From positions 1 to 17,096 of the forward strand of contig WNEG01000008.1 of the NCBI GenBank assembly GCA_012910725.1: a DNA stretch of 17,096 nucleotides, given 5' to 3'. Both the position numbers and the translations under genes were made by a program. Source of the stretch: Candidatus Ethanoperedens thermophilum. Its GTDB lineage: Archaea; Halobacteriota; Methanosarcinia; Methanosarcinales; EX4572-44. Every line of letters begins with the position of its first letter. Positions within the stretch are counted from its first letter, which is position 1. Under the pieces are notes generated by a model. That model searched no databases. It saw only the letters and a list, made by a program, of their open reading frames with translations, and was not told the origin of the DNA. Below are positions 4,315 to 12,581 of the stretch, in pieces.

Positions 4315-6930
4315 ATGAAATGTATCATCGGAATCGTACTGCTGCTCGTACTCGCGAACACGGTGTGTGCTGAAACGGCTCCTGAAGTGGTATGGAGTAA
4401 GACCTTTGGAGGAACTGAACACGAGGGGGCAAGTTCTGTCCAGCAGACCTCCGATGGCGGCTACATCCTTGCAGGATGGACGTATTCGTACGGTGCTGGT
4501 GGAGGAGATTTCTGGATTGTAAAAACCGATTCCAATGGAAACAAGGAATGGGATAAGACCTTTGGAGGAACTCACAATGATTTGGCACAGTCTGTCCAGC
4601 AGACCTCTGACGGCGGCTACATCCTTGCAGGAATCACGGAATCGTACGGTTCGGGTGGACAAGATTTCTGGATTGTAAAAACCGATTCCAATGGAAACAG
4701 AGCATGGGATAAGACATTTGGAGGAACTGAATGGGATGGGGCACAGTCTGTCCAGCAGACTTCTGACGGCGGCTACATCCTTGCAGGACACACGAGTTCG
4801 TACGGTGCTGGTGGAGCAGATTTCTGGATTGTAAAAACCGATTCCAATGGAAACAAGGAATGGGATAAGACCTTTGGAGGAACTCACAATGATTTGGCAC
4901 AGTCTGTCCAGCAGACCTCTGACGGCGGCTACATCCTTGCAGGAACCACGAAATCGTACGGTTCTGGTGGACGAGATTTCTGGCTTGTAAAAACCGATTT
5001 CAATGGAAACAAGGAATGGGATAAGACCTTTGGAGGAACTCACAAGGATTGGGCACAGTCTGTCCAGCAGACCTCTGATGGCGGCTACATCCTTGCAGGA
5101 TACACGGAATCGTACGGTTCGGGTGGGTATGATTTCTGGCTTGTAAAAACCAATTCCAATGGAAACAAGGAGTGGGATAAGACCTTTGGAGGAACTGAAG
5201 ACGATCTGGCAAATTCTGTCCAGCAGACTTCTGACGGCGGCTACATCCTTGCCGGAAATCGCTGGGTTGTAAAAACCGATTCCAATGGAAACAAGGAATG
5301 GGATAAAACCTTTGAAGGAACTGACAGCGGGCAGGCAAATTCCGTCCAGCAGACCTCTGACGACGGCTATATCCTTGCAGGATGGACGGGATCGTATGAT
5401 TTCTGGCTGGTGAAGGTCGGAGGCATAGATACCACCCCCTCGGTCCACATCCTCGACTCCCCATCCACAATTCACGGAGGCGAAGACGTAGAAGTAACGG
5501 TCGGCTGGGAGAACATCCCATCGAACTGGAAACTCGTTGTAAGCCTCGAAAAATCCGAGACAGACAAGGATCGACTGGCGGACAACATAGAAAAAACAAT
5601 CTCCGGCACCAGTGAAGCGGTCTTCAAATTAAACGCGTATCAGATCGATGAAACATACAATCGTGCGCTGGTGTGGGCATCTCTCCATGACGAGAACGAT
5701 AACTGGAAAGGCATCTACACAAACGCAAGCACAACCGTCCTTCCGGCAGCAACTGAGGCACCACAGGTCGTCACGCCAGCGCCCACCACAAAATCGGACG
5801 GGGGCACCACAGATATGCTCAAACTCGCGGGCGGCGCAATCATCGCACTGCTCGCAATTATGCTTCTCATGGGAAAACTCCGCGGAAAAAGGCGGGACGT
5901 ACCAGGAGAACCAGCAGCACCCAGAGAAACCAAAACCACCCCGCCACCTGAACCAACCCCACGACCAGCACCGCCGCCCGATCCCACACCTCCGCCAGAG
6001 CCAGCACCAACACCGATACCACAGCCAGCACCACAGCCAGTGCCCGACCCCACACCGACAAGAGAGTCCGCAGCAATCGAGGTGAGACGCGGCTACGAAG
6101 TCCTGCCAAACAACGACATCAGGTTTGGTATCCGCGTAATCAACCAAACCCGCTACCTGATCGCAGACGTAGAAACGATACTCGACTACGACAAAACGCT
6201 CTTCTTGCTAAAAGGTGATAGGGTCCGGACGCTCGCAAACATCCACCCGAATGGCGAGCGAACTGCAACATACGTGCTAACGCCCAGAGGTTGCGTCCAC
6301 AACGAAAAGATAGACGCAACCATTATATATCGAGACCACACCGGCAAAAGATGCACCGAGCAGATGCAAGGAAAAGAGGTGCACTGCGTCTGCCCGTTCC
6401 TTCGTGAAAAAGCCCTGACCGAAGGCGAATTCGCAGAACTTGCTGCTGAGAGTGGACACATTGAGGAAGGACTCTCTTTCAGTGGGATCGGGGTTTACGA
6501 GGCGGCAGCGTTCATCAAAGAGTCCTGCACACACAGGCTTTCCACAGTCGGGGAACACGAAGTTGATGATACAATCGTTCTCAACCTTGCTGGCGAATCC
6601 ATCGGCGAAAAGGCATACTATCTCCTCACTGCCGTAATCCAGCCCTACAAAGAGAAAGACGTAACCCAAATCGCACTCAGGGCATACTCAGACAAACCTC
6701 ACGGTCTGCATGGATTTTTGAATGAGATTGTCGGGAGCGTCAGGCATCTCATTGGCTCTGTCCAATCTGCAAAGGAGATCGGGATCATCAAGGAGACGCA
6801 GGTCGTAAACATCATCGATTCGGTGGTGCAGAGAACGAGTTTTGACGGCGTCGGCGGTACTGATATTAATATCAAGGATAGTGTTGTAACGCGATCGAAA
6901 ATTGGAGATAATGAAAATGGTCCGGTATAA
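4315..6930 (+). CDS. Receptor 1: type I membrane protein with 7-repeat propeller, Ig-like domain and shared cytoplasmic module
   Basis: 871 residues from ATG 4315, chosen because the signal peptide begins there and AAGGAA lies 5 nt upstream; GTG 4294 would add seven residues. Residues 1-20 are a signal peptide ending VCA. Residues ~28-369 hold seven near-identical repeats ('DKTFGGT...SVQQTSDGGYILAG...DFWxVKTDSNGN'), likely a seven-bladed beta-propeller; blades 6 and 7 are short. Residues ~375-480 look Ig-like. A membrane helix (~501-522) is followed by basic residues, then a Pro-rich linker (~540-583). The cytoplasmic module (~588-871) begins 'GYEVLPNNDIRFGIRV', contains 'CVH', 'YRDH', 'HCVCPFL' and 'LAGESIGEKAYYLLTAVI', and ends with two DSVVxR(S/T) motifs. 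No kinase, cyclase or other known output domain is seen. Its 3' end overlaps the next gene. Role (sensor or adhesin) is inferred. Confidence 0.75.
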   Translation: MKCIIGIVLLLVLANTVCAETAPEVVWSKTFGGTEHEGASSVQQTSDGGYILAGWTYSYGAGGGDFWIVKTDSNGNKEWDKTFGGTHNDLAQSVQQTSDGGYILAGITESYGSGGQDFWIVKTDSNGNRAWDKTFGGTEWDGAQSVQQTSDGGYILAGHTSSYGAGGADFWIVKTDSNGNKEWDKTFGGTHNDLAQSVQQTSDGGYILAGTTKSYGSGGRDFWLVKTDFNGNKEWDKTFGGTHKDWAQSVQQTSDGGYILAGYTESYGSGGYDFWLVKTNSNGNKEWDKTFGGTEDDLANSVQQTSDGGYILAGNRWVVKTDSNGNKEWDKTFEGTDSGQANSVQQTSDDGYILAGWTGSYDFWLVKVGGIDTTPSVHILDSPSTIHGGEDVEVTVGWENIPSNWKLVVSLEKSETDKDRLADNIEKTISGTSEAVFKLNAYQIDETYNRALVWASLHDENDNWKGIYTNASTTVLPAATEAPQVVTPAPTTKSDGGTTDMLKLAGGAIIALLAIMLLMGKLRGKRRDVPGEPAAPRETKTTPPPEPTPRPAPPPDPTPPPEPAPTPIPQPAPQPVPDPTPTRESAAIEVRRGYEVLPNNDIRFGIRVINQTRYLIADVETILDYDKTLFLLKGDRVRTLANIHPNGERTATYVLTPRGCVHNEKIDATIIYRDHTGKRCTEQMQGKEVHCVCPFLREKALTEGEFAELAAESGHIEEGLSFSGIGVYEAAAFIKESCTHRLSTVGEHEVDDTIVLNLAGESIGEKAYYLLTAVIQPYKEKDVTQIALRAYSDKPHGLHGFLNEIVGSVRHLIGSVQSAKEIGIIKETQVVNIIDSVVQRTSFDGVGGTDINIKDSVVTRSKIGDNENGPV
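4396..5421 (+). repeat. Seven tandem coding repeats, 156-bp period
   Basis: Repeat units begin at 4396, 4552, 4708, 4864, 5020, 5176 and 5302. The first five are exactly 156 bp (52 codons). Unit 6 is 126 bp, lacking the codons for the 'TxSYGSGGxDF' part of the blade. The last unit is also shortened at the equivalent place. Units are very similar at DNA level, so slippage or recombination could change blade number without breaking the frame. Confidence 0.9.
6553..6842 (+). repeat. 290-bp tract near-identical to 12159-12448
   Basis: By direct reading only two positions differ between this tract in receptor 1 and the tract at 12159-12448 in receptor 3, with no gaps. Flanking sequence and the equivalent part of receptor 2 are much more different. 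Confidence 0.9.
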
Positions 6931-7560
6931 TGATTGCAATTGTATCTTTAGAATTGCGGTTGGAACAATAGTTCTGATTCTCGTGTTGTTCATAGAAGGA
7001 ACTGTAACGGCCGTTGCAGCAGATACTGAAATTGTTTATGATGATGGCGATGCAGAAAACTTCCTGAGCACCGGTGATGGATATGTTATAAAAATGTCTT
7101 CTCCTTTCTATAAGCCATTTACAATTACTACAGTTAAAATATTTGGTTATAGATATGGAGACGATTCTTGGATAAATTTAGATATTTGGGATCAGGATAA
7201 AAATACTATATATCACTATACTGCAATGCAATCAGATTATTTTACATTCGATAAATCTTGGGCAAATATAAATGTAGAGAATGTCGTTGTAGATGGTGAC
7301 TTTTACGTATTTTTTTCCACCGATTCCCATAACCCGAATGATCTCAATACAACTGGTGTTGAAGTCGGCGAAGATTACAGTTTACCATCAGAAGATAGAT
7401 CATACATTGCAGATTTTTCTAATAGTGTAGGTTTTTATAATTCCCTTGAACCATCCATCCATGGAGGCAATTGGATGATAAGGGCGGCGGTACATGAGGG
7501 TGGTTCTATAGTTGAAACTGATGACAACAATATCATAGTCAAAAATGATGACACTTCAGA
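6911..7560 (+). repeat. N-terminal duplicate block, copy 1 (receptor 2)
   Basis: Signal peptide plus jelly-roll-like domain, closely matching 9723 to about 10372 in receptor 3 at DNA level. One run, 7196-7264, is identical over 69 nt to 10008-10076. The flanking 3' tails of the preceding genes also match, pointing to a tandem duplication with a unit of about 2.8 kb. Confidence 0.85.
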
Positions 7561-9742
7561 GTTATATGGGGTGTCGGATTGGCCCATGTTCCAGCACGAT
7601 GCCGCACATACTGGCGCGACTGATGATGTAGTACTGCCGCCGCTGGAGATGGTATGGGTGTCGGATACGGGCGGTAGTGGTAGTGGGTCGCCGAGTATCG
7701 TCGCCGATACGGTATTTACTCATGATTCTCATGGTGGCGTGTATGCTGTTGATGCCAAGACCGGGGTTACAAAATGGAAATATGCTACTGGTGAAATCAT
7801 TTACGATTCGTCGCCAACCGTATCTGAAAATACCGTTTATATTGGCACAGAAGAACATCTATACGCGATAGATGCTACAAATGGATACTTTAAGTGGAAG
7901 TATAAAACAGGTCATAATGTTGGAATGGCTACAGTGGTTGATGGTAATGTATATTTTGGTGCGAGAAGTGATTTATACTCCATTGATGCCACCACAGGTA
8001 AGGATCAGTGGAAGCTTGAAGGTAAAGTTGGCGGTAATGAGTTCGGTCCGGCAGTGGTTGGTGGTGTTGTATATATGATCGGTTTTATGCGCTCTGAAAC
8101 GATCTCTGACACGATAATTGCGATAAATGCTGCCACAGGGGCTGAAATATGGAGTTGTGATCTCGAAGATGAAGCTAGTTCAACACCAACTGTGGTTGAT
8201 GGAATTGTATATATTGGAGGAAATGATTATCTATATGCTTTTGATACATCCAACGGAAAAGAGAAATGGAAGTATCAAGTCGGTGGAGTGATTGAATCAT
8301 CGCCTGCAGTTTCCAGAGGAACGATCTATTTTGGATCGGAAGATCATTTTGTATATGCAGTGGACACGGCCACCGGAAAAGAGAAGTGGAGATTTAAAAC
8401 AGACGGATCGATTCAGTCTTCTCCAGCCGTATCTGAAAATGTTTTATATGTCTGTTCTGGTGTTTCAATCGATGAAAGCGCGATCTATGCATTTGATACA
8501 GCCACCGGAACGTTGAAATGGAAACAAATCATCAATTTTCAAACTCATTCAGCACCCGCCATAGCAAACGGCATGCTCTACATAGGGGTTGATCCCAACG
8601 GATATAATGCGGGTGTACTCGCGTTCGCACATTCAGATACCGCACCTGCTTTTGAAGAGGTTGCCGCAATAGTTTCACAATCGAGCACGTCAATAATAGA
8701 CTCAATACTTGGAGAAACCGAATCACAAGAGTCAAGTTTGACATCAGACCAAACATCGACGAGCTTAAAGAATTCGATGAACTGGATTTTTTTGCTTGCC
8801 GTTTTGGTTGTTGTAGGTGCAGTTCTGTTCATTGCACTGAAACGCAAAGGCGTGAAGGAAGTTGCTACCGCACCAATCACCAGCAGTGGCAGTGTTGACA
8901 TCAAAAGGGGTTATGAGATTCTACCCAACCGCGATCTCAGGGTTGGCATCCGCGTCACCAATAACACAGGATACTCGGTCATGAATGCCGAGAGTATTCT
9001 TGAATACCCTGAAAGTCTGTTTTCAATTAAAGATAATATACTGCATAATTTAGGAAATATCGACAATGGTGGAACTCGAACCGCAACATACATATTGAAA
9101 CCAATGGCTTGCATCCATCAGGAGAAGATCAGCGCACTCATAACCTATCGCGACCATCTTGGCAATAAGCAGACGACACGTATGCGACCCAAAGAGTTGC
9201 ACTGTGTCTTCCCATTCCTCAAAGGAATCGACACGACCCCTGATGAATATATCAGATTCACTGAGAGTGGCTACCATCGGGAAGATGGCATATCCTTCGA
9301 TGGGGTGAGTATAGATGATATGATTAGGATCATAGATACCACCTGTGCACAGAGACTTAAGCAGATTGGTGAAGCCACGACAGTAGATGGCGGGAAGATC
9401 ATCTACCTTGCAGGCGAATCGCTCGGAGAGAAAGCAACATATCTTTTGACCGCACTGGTTCAGGAATATCATGGGCTCACACAAATAATATTGCGTGCAC
9501 ATTCAGACAATAAACCCGGTCTCGTTGGGTTTTTGAGTGAAATTACAGACAGCATAAGACACCTTACCACGTCCATACAATCAGCAAAGGAGATCGGAGT
9601 GATCGAAAAGACGCGGGTCATCAACATCATCGATTCAGTAGTCCAGCGAACATATTTTGGCGATGTCGGTGGTGCGGATGTTAACATAAAGGATAGTGTT
9701 GTAACGCGATCGAAAATTGGAGATGATAAAAGTGGTTTATAA
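6911..9742 (+). CDS. Receptor 2: type I membrane protein with PQQ-type beta-propeller and shared cytoplasmic module
   Basis: 943 residues from ATG 6911; ATG 6917 is equally possible and lies 9 nt after GGAG (6904-6907). The start overlaps the end of receptor 1 by 20 nt, implying coupled translation. A signal peptide ends near 'AVAADTE'. Residues ~35-195 form a beta-rich domain ('YDDGDAENF', 'GYVIKMSSPF', 'INLDIWDQDKNT', 'GGNWMIRAAV'), probably a jelly-roll-like module. 'SDWPMFQHDAAHTGAT' opens a PQQ-type propeller with at least seven blades of pattern YAxDxxTGxxxWxxxx. A Ser/Thr-rich stalk, a membrane helix (~623-645, 'MNWIFLLAVLVVVGAVLFIA') and KRKG follow. The cytoplasmic module matches receptors 1 and 3 but lacks the second Cys of 'HCVCPFL' (HCVFPFL) and diverges in its last third. 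PQQ binding itself is not implied. Confidence 0.78.
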   Translation: MKMVRYNDCNCIFRIAVGTIVLILVLFIEGTVTAVAADTEIVYDDGDAENFLSTGDGYVIKMSSPFYKPFTITTVKIFGYRYGDDSWINLDIWDQDKNTIYHYTAMQSDYFTFDKSWANINVENVVVDGDFYVFFSTDSHNPNDLNTTGVEVGEDYSLPSEDRSYIADFSNSVGFYNSLEPSIHGGNWMIRAAVHEGGSIVETDDNNIIVKNDDTSELYGVSDWPMFQHDAAHTGATDDVVLPPLEMVWVSDTGGSGSGSPSIVADTVFTHDSHGGVYAVDAKTGVTKWKYATGEIIYDSSPTVSENTVYIGTEEHLYAIDATNGYFKWKYKTGHNVGMATVVDGNVYFGARSDLYSIDATTGKDQWKLEGKVGGNEFGPAVVGGVVYMIGFMRSETISDTIIAINAATGAEIWSCDLEDEASSTPTVVDGIVYIGGNDYLYAFDTSNGKEKWKYQVGGVIESSPAVSRGTIYFGSEDHFVYAVDTATGKEKWRFKTDGSIQSSPAVSENVLYVCSGVSIDESAIYAFDTATGTLKWKQIINFQTHSAPAIANGMLYIGVDPNGYNAGVLAFAHSDTAPAFEEVAAIVSQSSTSIIDSILGETESQESSLTSDQTSTSLKNSMNWIFLLAVLVVVGAVLFIALKRKGVKEVATAPITSSGSVDIKRGYEILPNRDLRVGIRVTNNTGYSVMNAESILEYPESLFSIKDNILHNLGNIDNGGTRTATYILKPMACIHQEKISALITYRDHLGNKQTTRMRPKELHCVFPFLKGIDTTPDEYIRFTESGYHREDGISFDGVSIDDMIRIIDTTCAQRLKQIGEATTVDGGKIIYLAGESLGEKATYLLTALVQEYHGLTQIILRAHSDNKPGLVGFLSEITDSIRHLTTSIQSAKEIGVIEKTRVINIIDSVVQRTYFGDVGGADVNIKDSVVTRSKIGDDKSGL

Positions 9743-10372
9743 TGATTGCAATCATATTTTTAGAATTGCGGTTGGAACAATAGTACTGATTCTCATGTTA
9801 TTCATGGAAGGAACTGTAACGGCTGTTGCAGCAGATACTGAAATTGTTTATGATGATGGCGATACAGGAAGCTTCGTGGGCACTAATGATGGATATGTTA
9901 TAAAAGTGTCTTCTCCTTTCAATAAACCATTTACAATTACCGCAGTTAAAATATTTGGTTATAGATATGGAGATGATTCTTGGATAAATTTAGATATTTG
10001 GGATCAAGATAAAAATACTATATATCACTATACTGCAATGCAATCAGATTATTTTACATTCGATAAATCTTGGGCAGATATAAATATAGTGAATGTCGTT
10101 GTAGATGGTGATTTTTACGTGTTTTTTTCCACAGATTCCAGTCACCCGAAAGAGCCTGGTGCGACTGGTGTTGAAGTCGGCATTGATTCCAATTTACCGC
10201 ACGAAAATATATCATACAAAGCATATTCTTCTAATAGTGTAGGTTTTTCTAATGTTCTCGAACCTACTACCCATGGGGGCAATTGGATGATACGGGCGGT
10301 GGTAAATGAGGGGGATTCTATAGTTGAAACTAACGATAATAATATTATAGTCAGAAAATATGACACTTCAGA
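9723..10372 (+). repeat. N-terminal duplicate block, copy 2 (receptor 3)
   Basis: Partner of 6911-7560. After the start region the two copies run at a constant offset of 2812 nt through the first several hundred bases; upstream of the start the offset is 2815, because three bases were lost or gained at the start codon. Confidence 0.85.
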
Positions 10373-12572
10373 TTTATATAGGATGTCTGATTGGCCTATG
10401 TACCGTCACGATCCGCTACATAGTGGTGTTTCAGGTGATATCGTGGAGCCACCACTTGAGTTTTTGTGGGAATATCATCCAGAAGTAGAGTATGACGGAT
10501 CTGAAGAGCCGCCTTTATACATACATGCACTGGATGCTACCACTGGTGATGTGAAATGGAAAACCAATATTGGTGTGGTGTGGAGTGGTAAATCATCGCC
10601 TGCTGTGATGGGGAATACCATTTATGTCAGTTCTCAAGATGGTTATGTTTATGCACTGGATGCTGCCACTGGTGATGTGAAATGGAAACATTTTACTGCT
10701 GGAGGTGTGTACTCATCACCTGCTGTTTTAGATGGTATTGTTTACATCGGTTCTACTGATTCGTATTTGTATGCACTGGATGCACAAACTGGAAAAGAGG
10801 AATGGAGATCTAAAATTGACGAAGGTGGAATATATTCATCGCCTGCTGTTTTTAATGGTAAAGTTTATTTAGATATTTATGAAATTGTCGCTGAAACAGG
10901 AAAAGTGAAGATGTATAATGGAAGGTATGATAATGCGTTGGGTTCTCCAGTAATATATAATGGCGCAGAGTATTGGAGTTATGAATGGGCAGAATATATA
11001 TACGCTATTGATATAATAACAAAGAACGAAAATTGGAATTTTAAATTTGAACAGAAAGAAGTGGCGTGTGGTGATGTTACAGTGTATAAAAATGTTTTAT
11101 ACGTTGCATCACATACAGTTCAAGAAACGTATGATGAAGATAAGAAAAGTTACCTATACGCACTTGATGCAACTACCGGAGCCAAAAAATGGAAACGTGA
11201 GATTGACTGTATAAGATGCACCCCTACAATATCGGGCGACATTGTTTACATCGGATCATACATGCTGGACGTAGATACAGGAGTGGAAAAGGGGAGGATA
11301 GAGAAAGGGGGTGGTGATTATGTAGTCGCCGGTGGCAATCTATACAGAAGCACCGGAGGCATCGCAGTCGTTGGCGACGCAGTCTACGCGGTCGGTGACG
11401 TATATGCATACACATCCCCAAATGCAGTCATAGCGCCGAGCACATCATACCAATCAACCTCCAGCACCCAAGAAACTACCGCCGAACCCAGCGATGACGC
11501 CCCCGCCGGCACAACAACAGATATGGCGACAGAAGACGCTCAAATCGACAAAAAAGGCTCAACAAACTGGCTTATCATCGCAGCACCGCTTCTTTTGATC
11601 GCAATCGCCCTCTTTGTCGTATCAAAACGCAAGGGCAAGAAAGAGGTGCCGCTGACACCAGCCCATACCACACGGGGTACGATCGATATCAAACGAGAGT
11701 ACAATGTTTTACCAAACAACGATCTCAATCTGGAAATCACTGCCGCAAACGATACAGGTTACGCGGTAATGGATGTGAAATCAATTCTCGATTACCCTCC
11801 GACCCTCTTCTCCATGAAGGGCAGCAAAGTCTGGAGCATTGGTAACCTGAGTCCAGCCGAATCAAAGACCGCATCATATATCCTGACACCGCTCGGCTGC
11901 ATACACAACGAAGTACTTGATGCGATCATCACATATCAGGATCACACAGGAGAGAAACAGACCATGGAGATGCAACCGCTGAAGGTGCATTGCGTCTGCC
12001 CGTTCCTTAAAGGAAAAGCCATGACATCCGGCGAATTTGCCAGACTGGCTGATGAAATTGGATCTATCGAAGAGGGGATCTCGTTCAGCGGAATCGGCGT
12101 CGAAGATGTTTCTGATATCATCAAAAAGATTTGTGTTCCCCGCCTTCATATAATTGACGAACACGAAGTTGATGATACGATCGTTCTCAACCTTGCTGGC
12201 GAATCCATCGGCGAAAAGGCATACTATCTCCTCACTGCCGTAATCCAGCCCTACAAAGAGAAAGACGTAACCCAAATCGCACTCAGGGCATACTCAGACA
12301 AACCTCACGGTCTGCATGGATTTTTGAATGAGATTGTCGGGAGCGTCAGGCATCTCATTGGCTCTGTCCAATCTGCAAAGGAGATCGGGATCATCGAGGA
12401 GACGCAGGTCGTAAACATCATCGATTCGGTGGTGCAGAGAACGAGTTTCGGTGGTATGGGACAGGGTGCCAACACCAAGGTGAATATCAAGGACAGCGTC
12501 GTGCACCGAAGCAATCTCGATCGCGGAGACCGCGATTCGAGAGAGGTTACGGATCAGAAAAGAGAGTTATAG
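9723..12572 (+). CDS. Receptor 3: type I membrane protein with degenerate PQQ-type propeller and shared cytoplasmic module
   Basis: 949 residues from ATG 9723; GTG 9732 lies 9 nt after GGAG (9719-9722) and matches the position of ATG 6917 in receptor 2, so it may be the real start. Signal peptide and jelly-roll-like domain are nearly the same as in receptor 2. The propeller is different: good blades ('YALDAATGDVKWK', 'YALDAQTGKEEWR', 'YALDATTGAKKWK') alternate with eroded ones ('YEIVAETGKVKM', 'YAIDIITKNENW'). Blade 1 seems to have lost its first strands between 'EFLWEYHPEVEYDG' and 'HALDATTG'. A Ser/Thr-rich stalk, a membrane helix (~'WLIIAAPLLLIAIALFVVS') and KRKGKK follow. The last third of the cytoplasmic module is almost identical to receptor 1, not receptor 2. 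Base composition rises from AT-rich to GC-richer near 11310-11340. The tail after the second DSVVxR motif is longer and charged. Confidence 0.78.
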   Translation: MIKVVYNDCNHIFRIAVGTIVLILMLFMEGTVTAVAADTEIVYDDGDTGSFVGTNDGYVIKVSSPFNKPFTITAVKIFGYRYGDDSWINLDIWDQDKNTIYHYTAMQSDYFTFDKSWADINIVNVVVDGDFYVFFSTDSSHPKEPGATGVEVGIDSNLPHENISYKAYSSNSVGFSNVLEPTTHGGNWMIRAVVNEGDSIVETNDNNIIVRKYDTSDLYRMSDWPMYRHDPLHSGVSGDIVEPPLEFLWEYHPEVEYDGSEEPPLYIHALDATTGDVKWKTNIGVVWSGKSSPAVMGNTIYVSSQDGYVYALDAATGDVKWKHFTAGGVYSSPAVLDGIVYIGSTDSYLYALDAQTGKEEWRSKIDEGGIYSSPAVFNGKVYLDIYEIVAETGKVKMYNGRYDNALGSPVIYNGAEYWSYEWAEYIYAIDIITKNENWNFKFEQKEVACGDVTVYKNVLYVASHTVQETYDEDKKSYLYALDATTGAKKWKREIDCIRCTPTISGDIVYIGSYMLDVDTGVEKGRIEKGGGDYVVAGGNLYRSTGGIAVVGDAVYAVGDVYAYTSPNAVIAPSTSYQSTSSTQETTAEPSDDAPAGTTTDMATEDAQIDKKGSTNWLIIAAPLLLIAIALFVVSKRKGKKEVPLTPAHTTRGTIDIKREYNVLPNNDLNLEITAANDTGYAVMDVKSILDYPPTLFSMKGSKVWSIGNLSPAESKTASYILTPLGCIHNEVLDAIITYQDHTGEKQTMEMQPLKVHCVCPFLKGKAMTSGEFARLADEIGSIEEGISFSGIGVEDVSDIIKKICVPRLHIIDEHEVDDTIVLNLAGESIGEKAYYLLTAVIQPYKEKDVTQIALRAYSDKPHGLHGFLNEIVGSVRHLIGSVQSAKEIGIIEETQVVNIIDSVVQRTSFGGMGQGANTKVNIKDSVVHRSNLDRGDRDSREVTDQKREL
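12159..12448 (+). repeat. 290-bp tract near-identical to 6553-6842
   Basis: Second copy of the putative conversion tract, encoding 'EHEVDDTIVLNLAGESIG' through 'NIIDSVVQRTSF'. Two base differences were counted against the receptor 1 copy. Confidence 0.9.
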
Positions 12573-12581
12573 GGGTGGCTG

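Noticed and set aside
4396..5421. Regularly spaced direct repeats, considered as CRISPR-like
   Set aside because: The units are 156 bp, contiguous, without spacers, and encode a continuous protein with conserved blade pattern.
4300..5475. 391-codon open frame on the minus strand
   Set aside because: It is the antisense shadow of the tandem propeller repeats; a repeat unit open in one frame stays open in every copy. The plus strand has signal peptide, blades and membrane helix.
5629..6147. Open frames on both strands over the proline-rich linker
   Set aside because: They are alternate readings of a CCA/CCG-rich coding stretch and give Gly/Trp/Cys- or Gln/His-rich nonsense.
6911..12572. PQQ-dependent dehydrogenase function for receptors 2 and 3
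   Set aside because: Only the blade repeat pattern is shared; no quinone-binding or catalytic residues of alcohol dehydrogenases are evident, and the proteins are single-pass with a cytoplasmic module.
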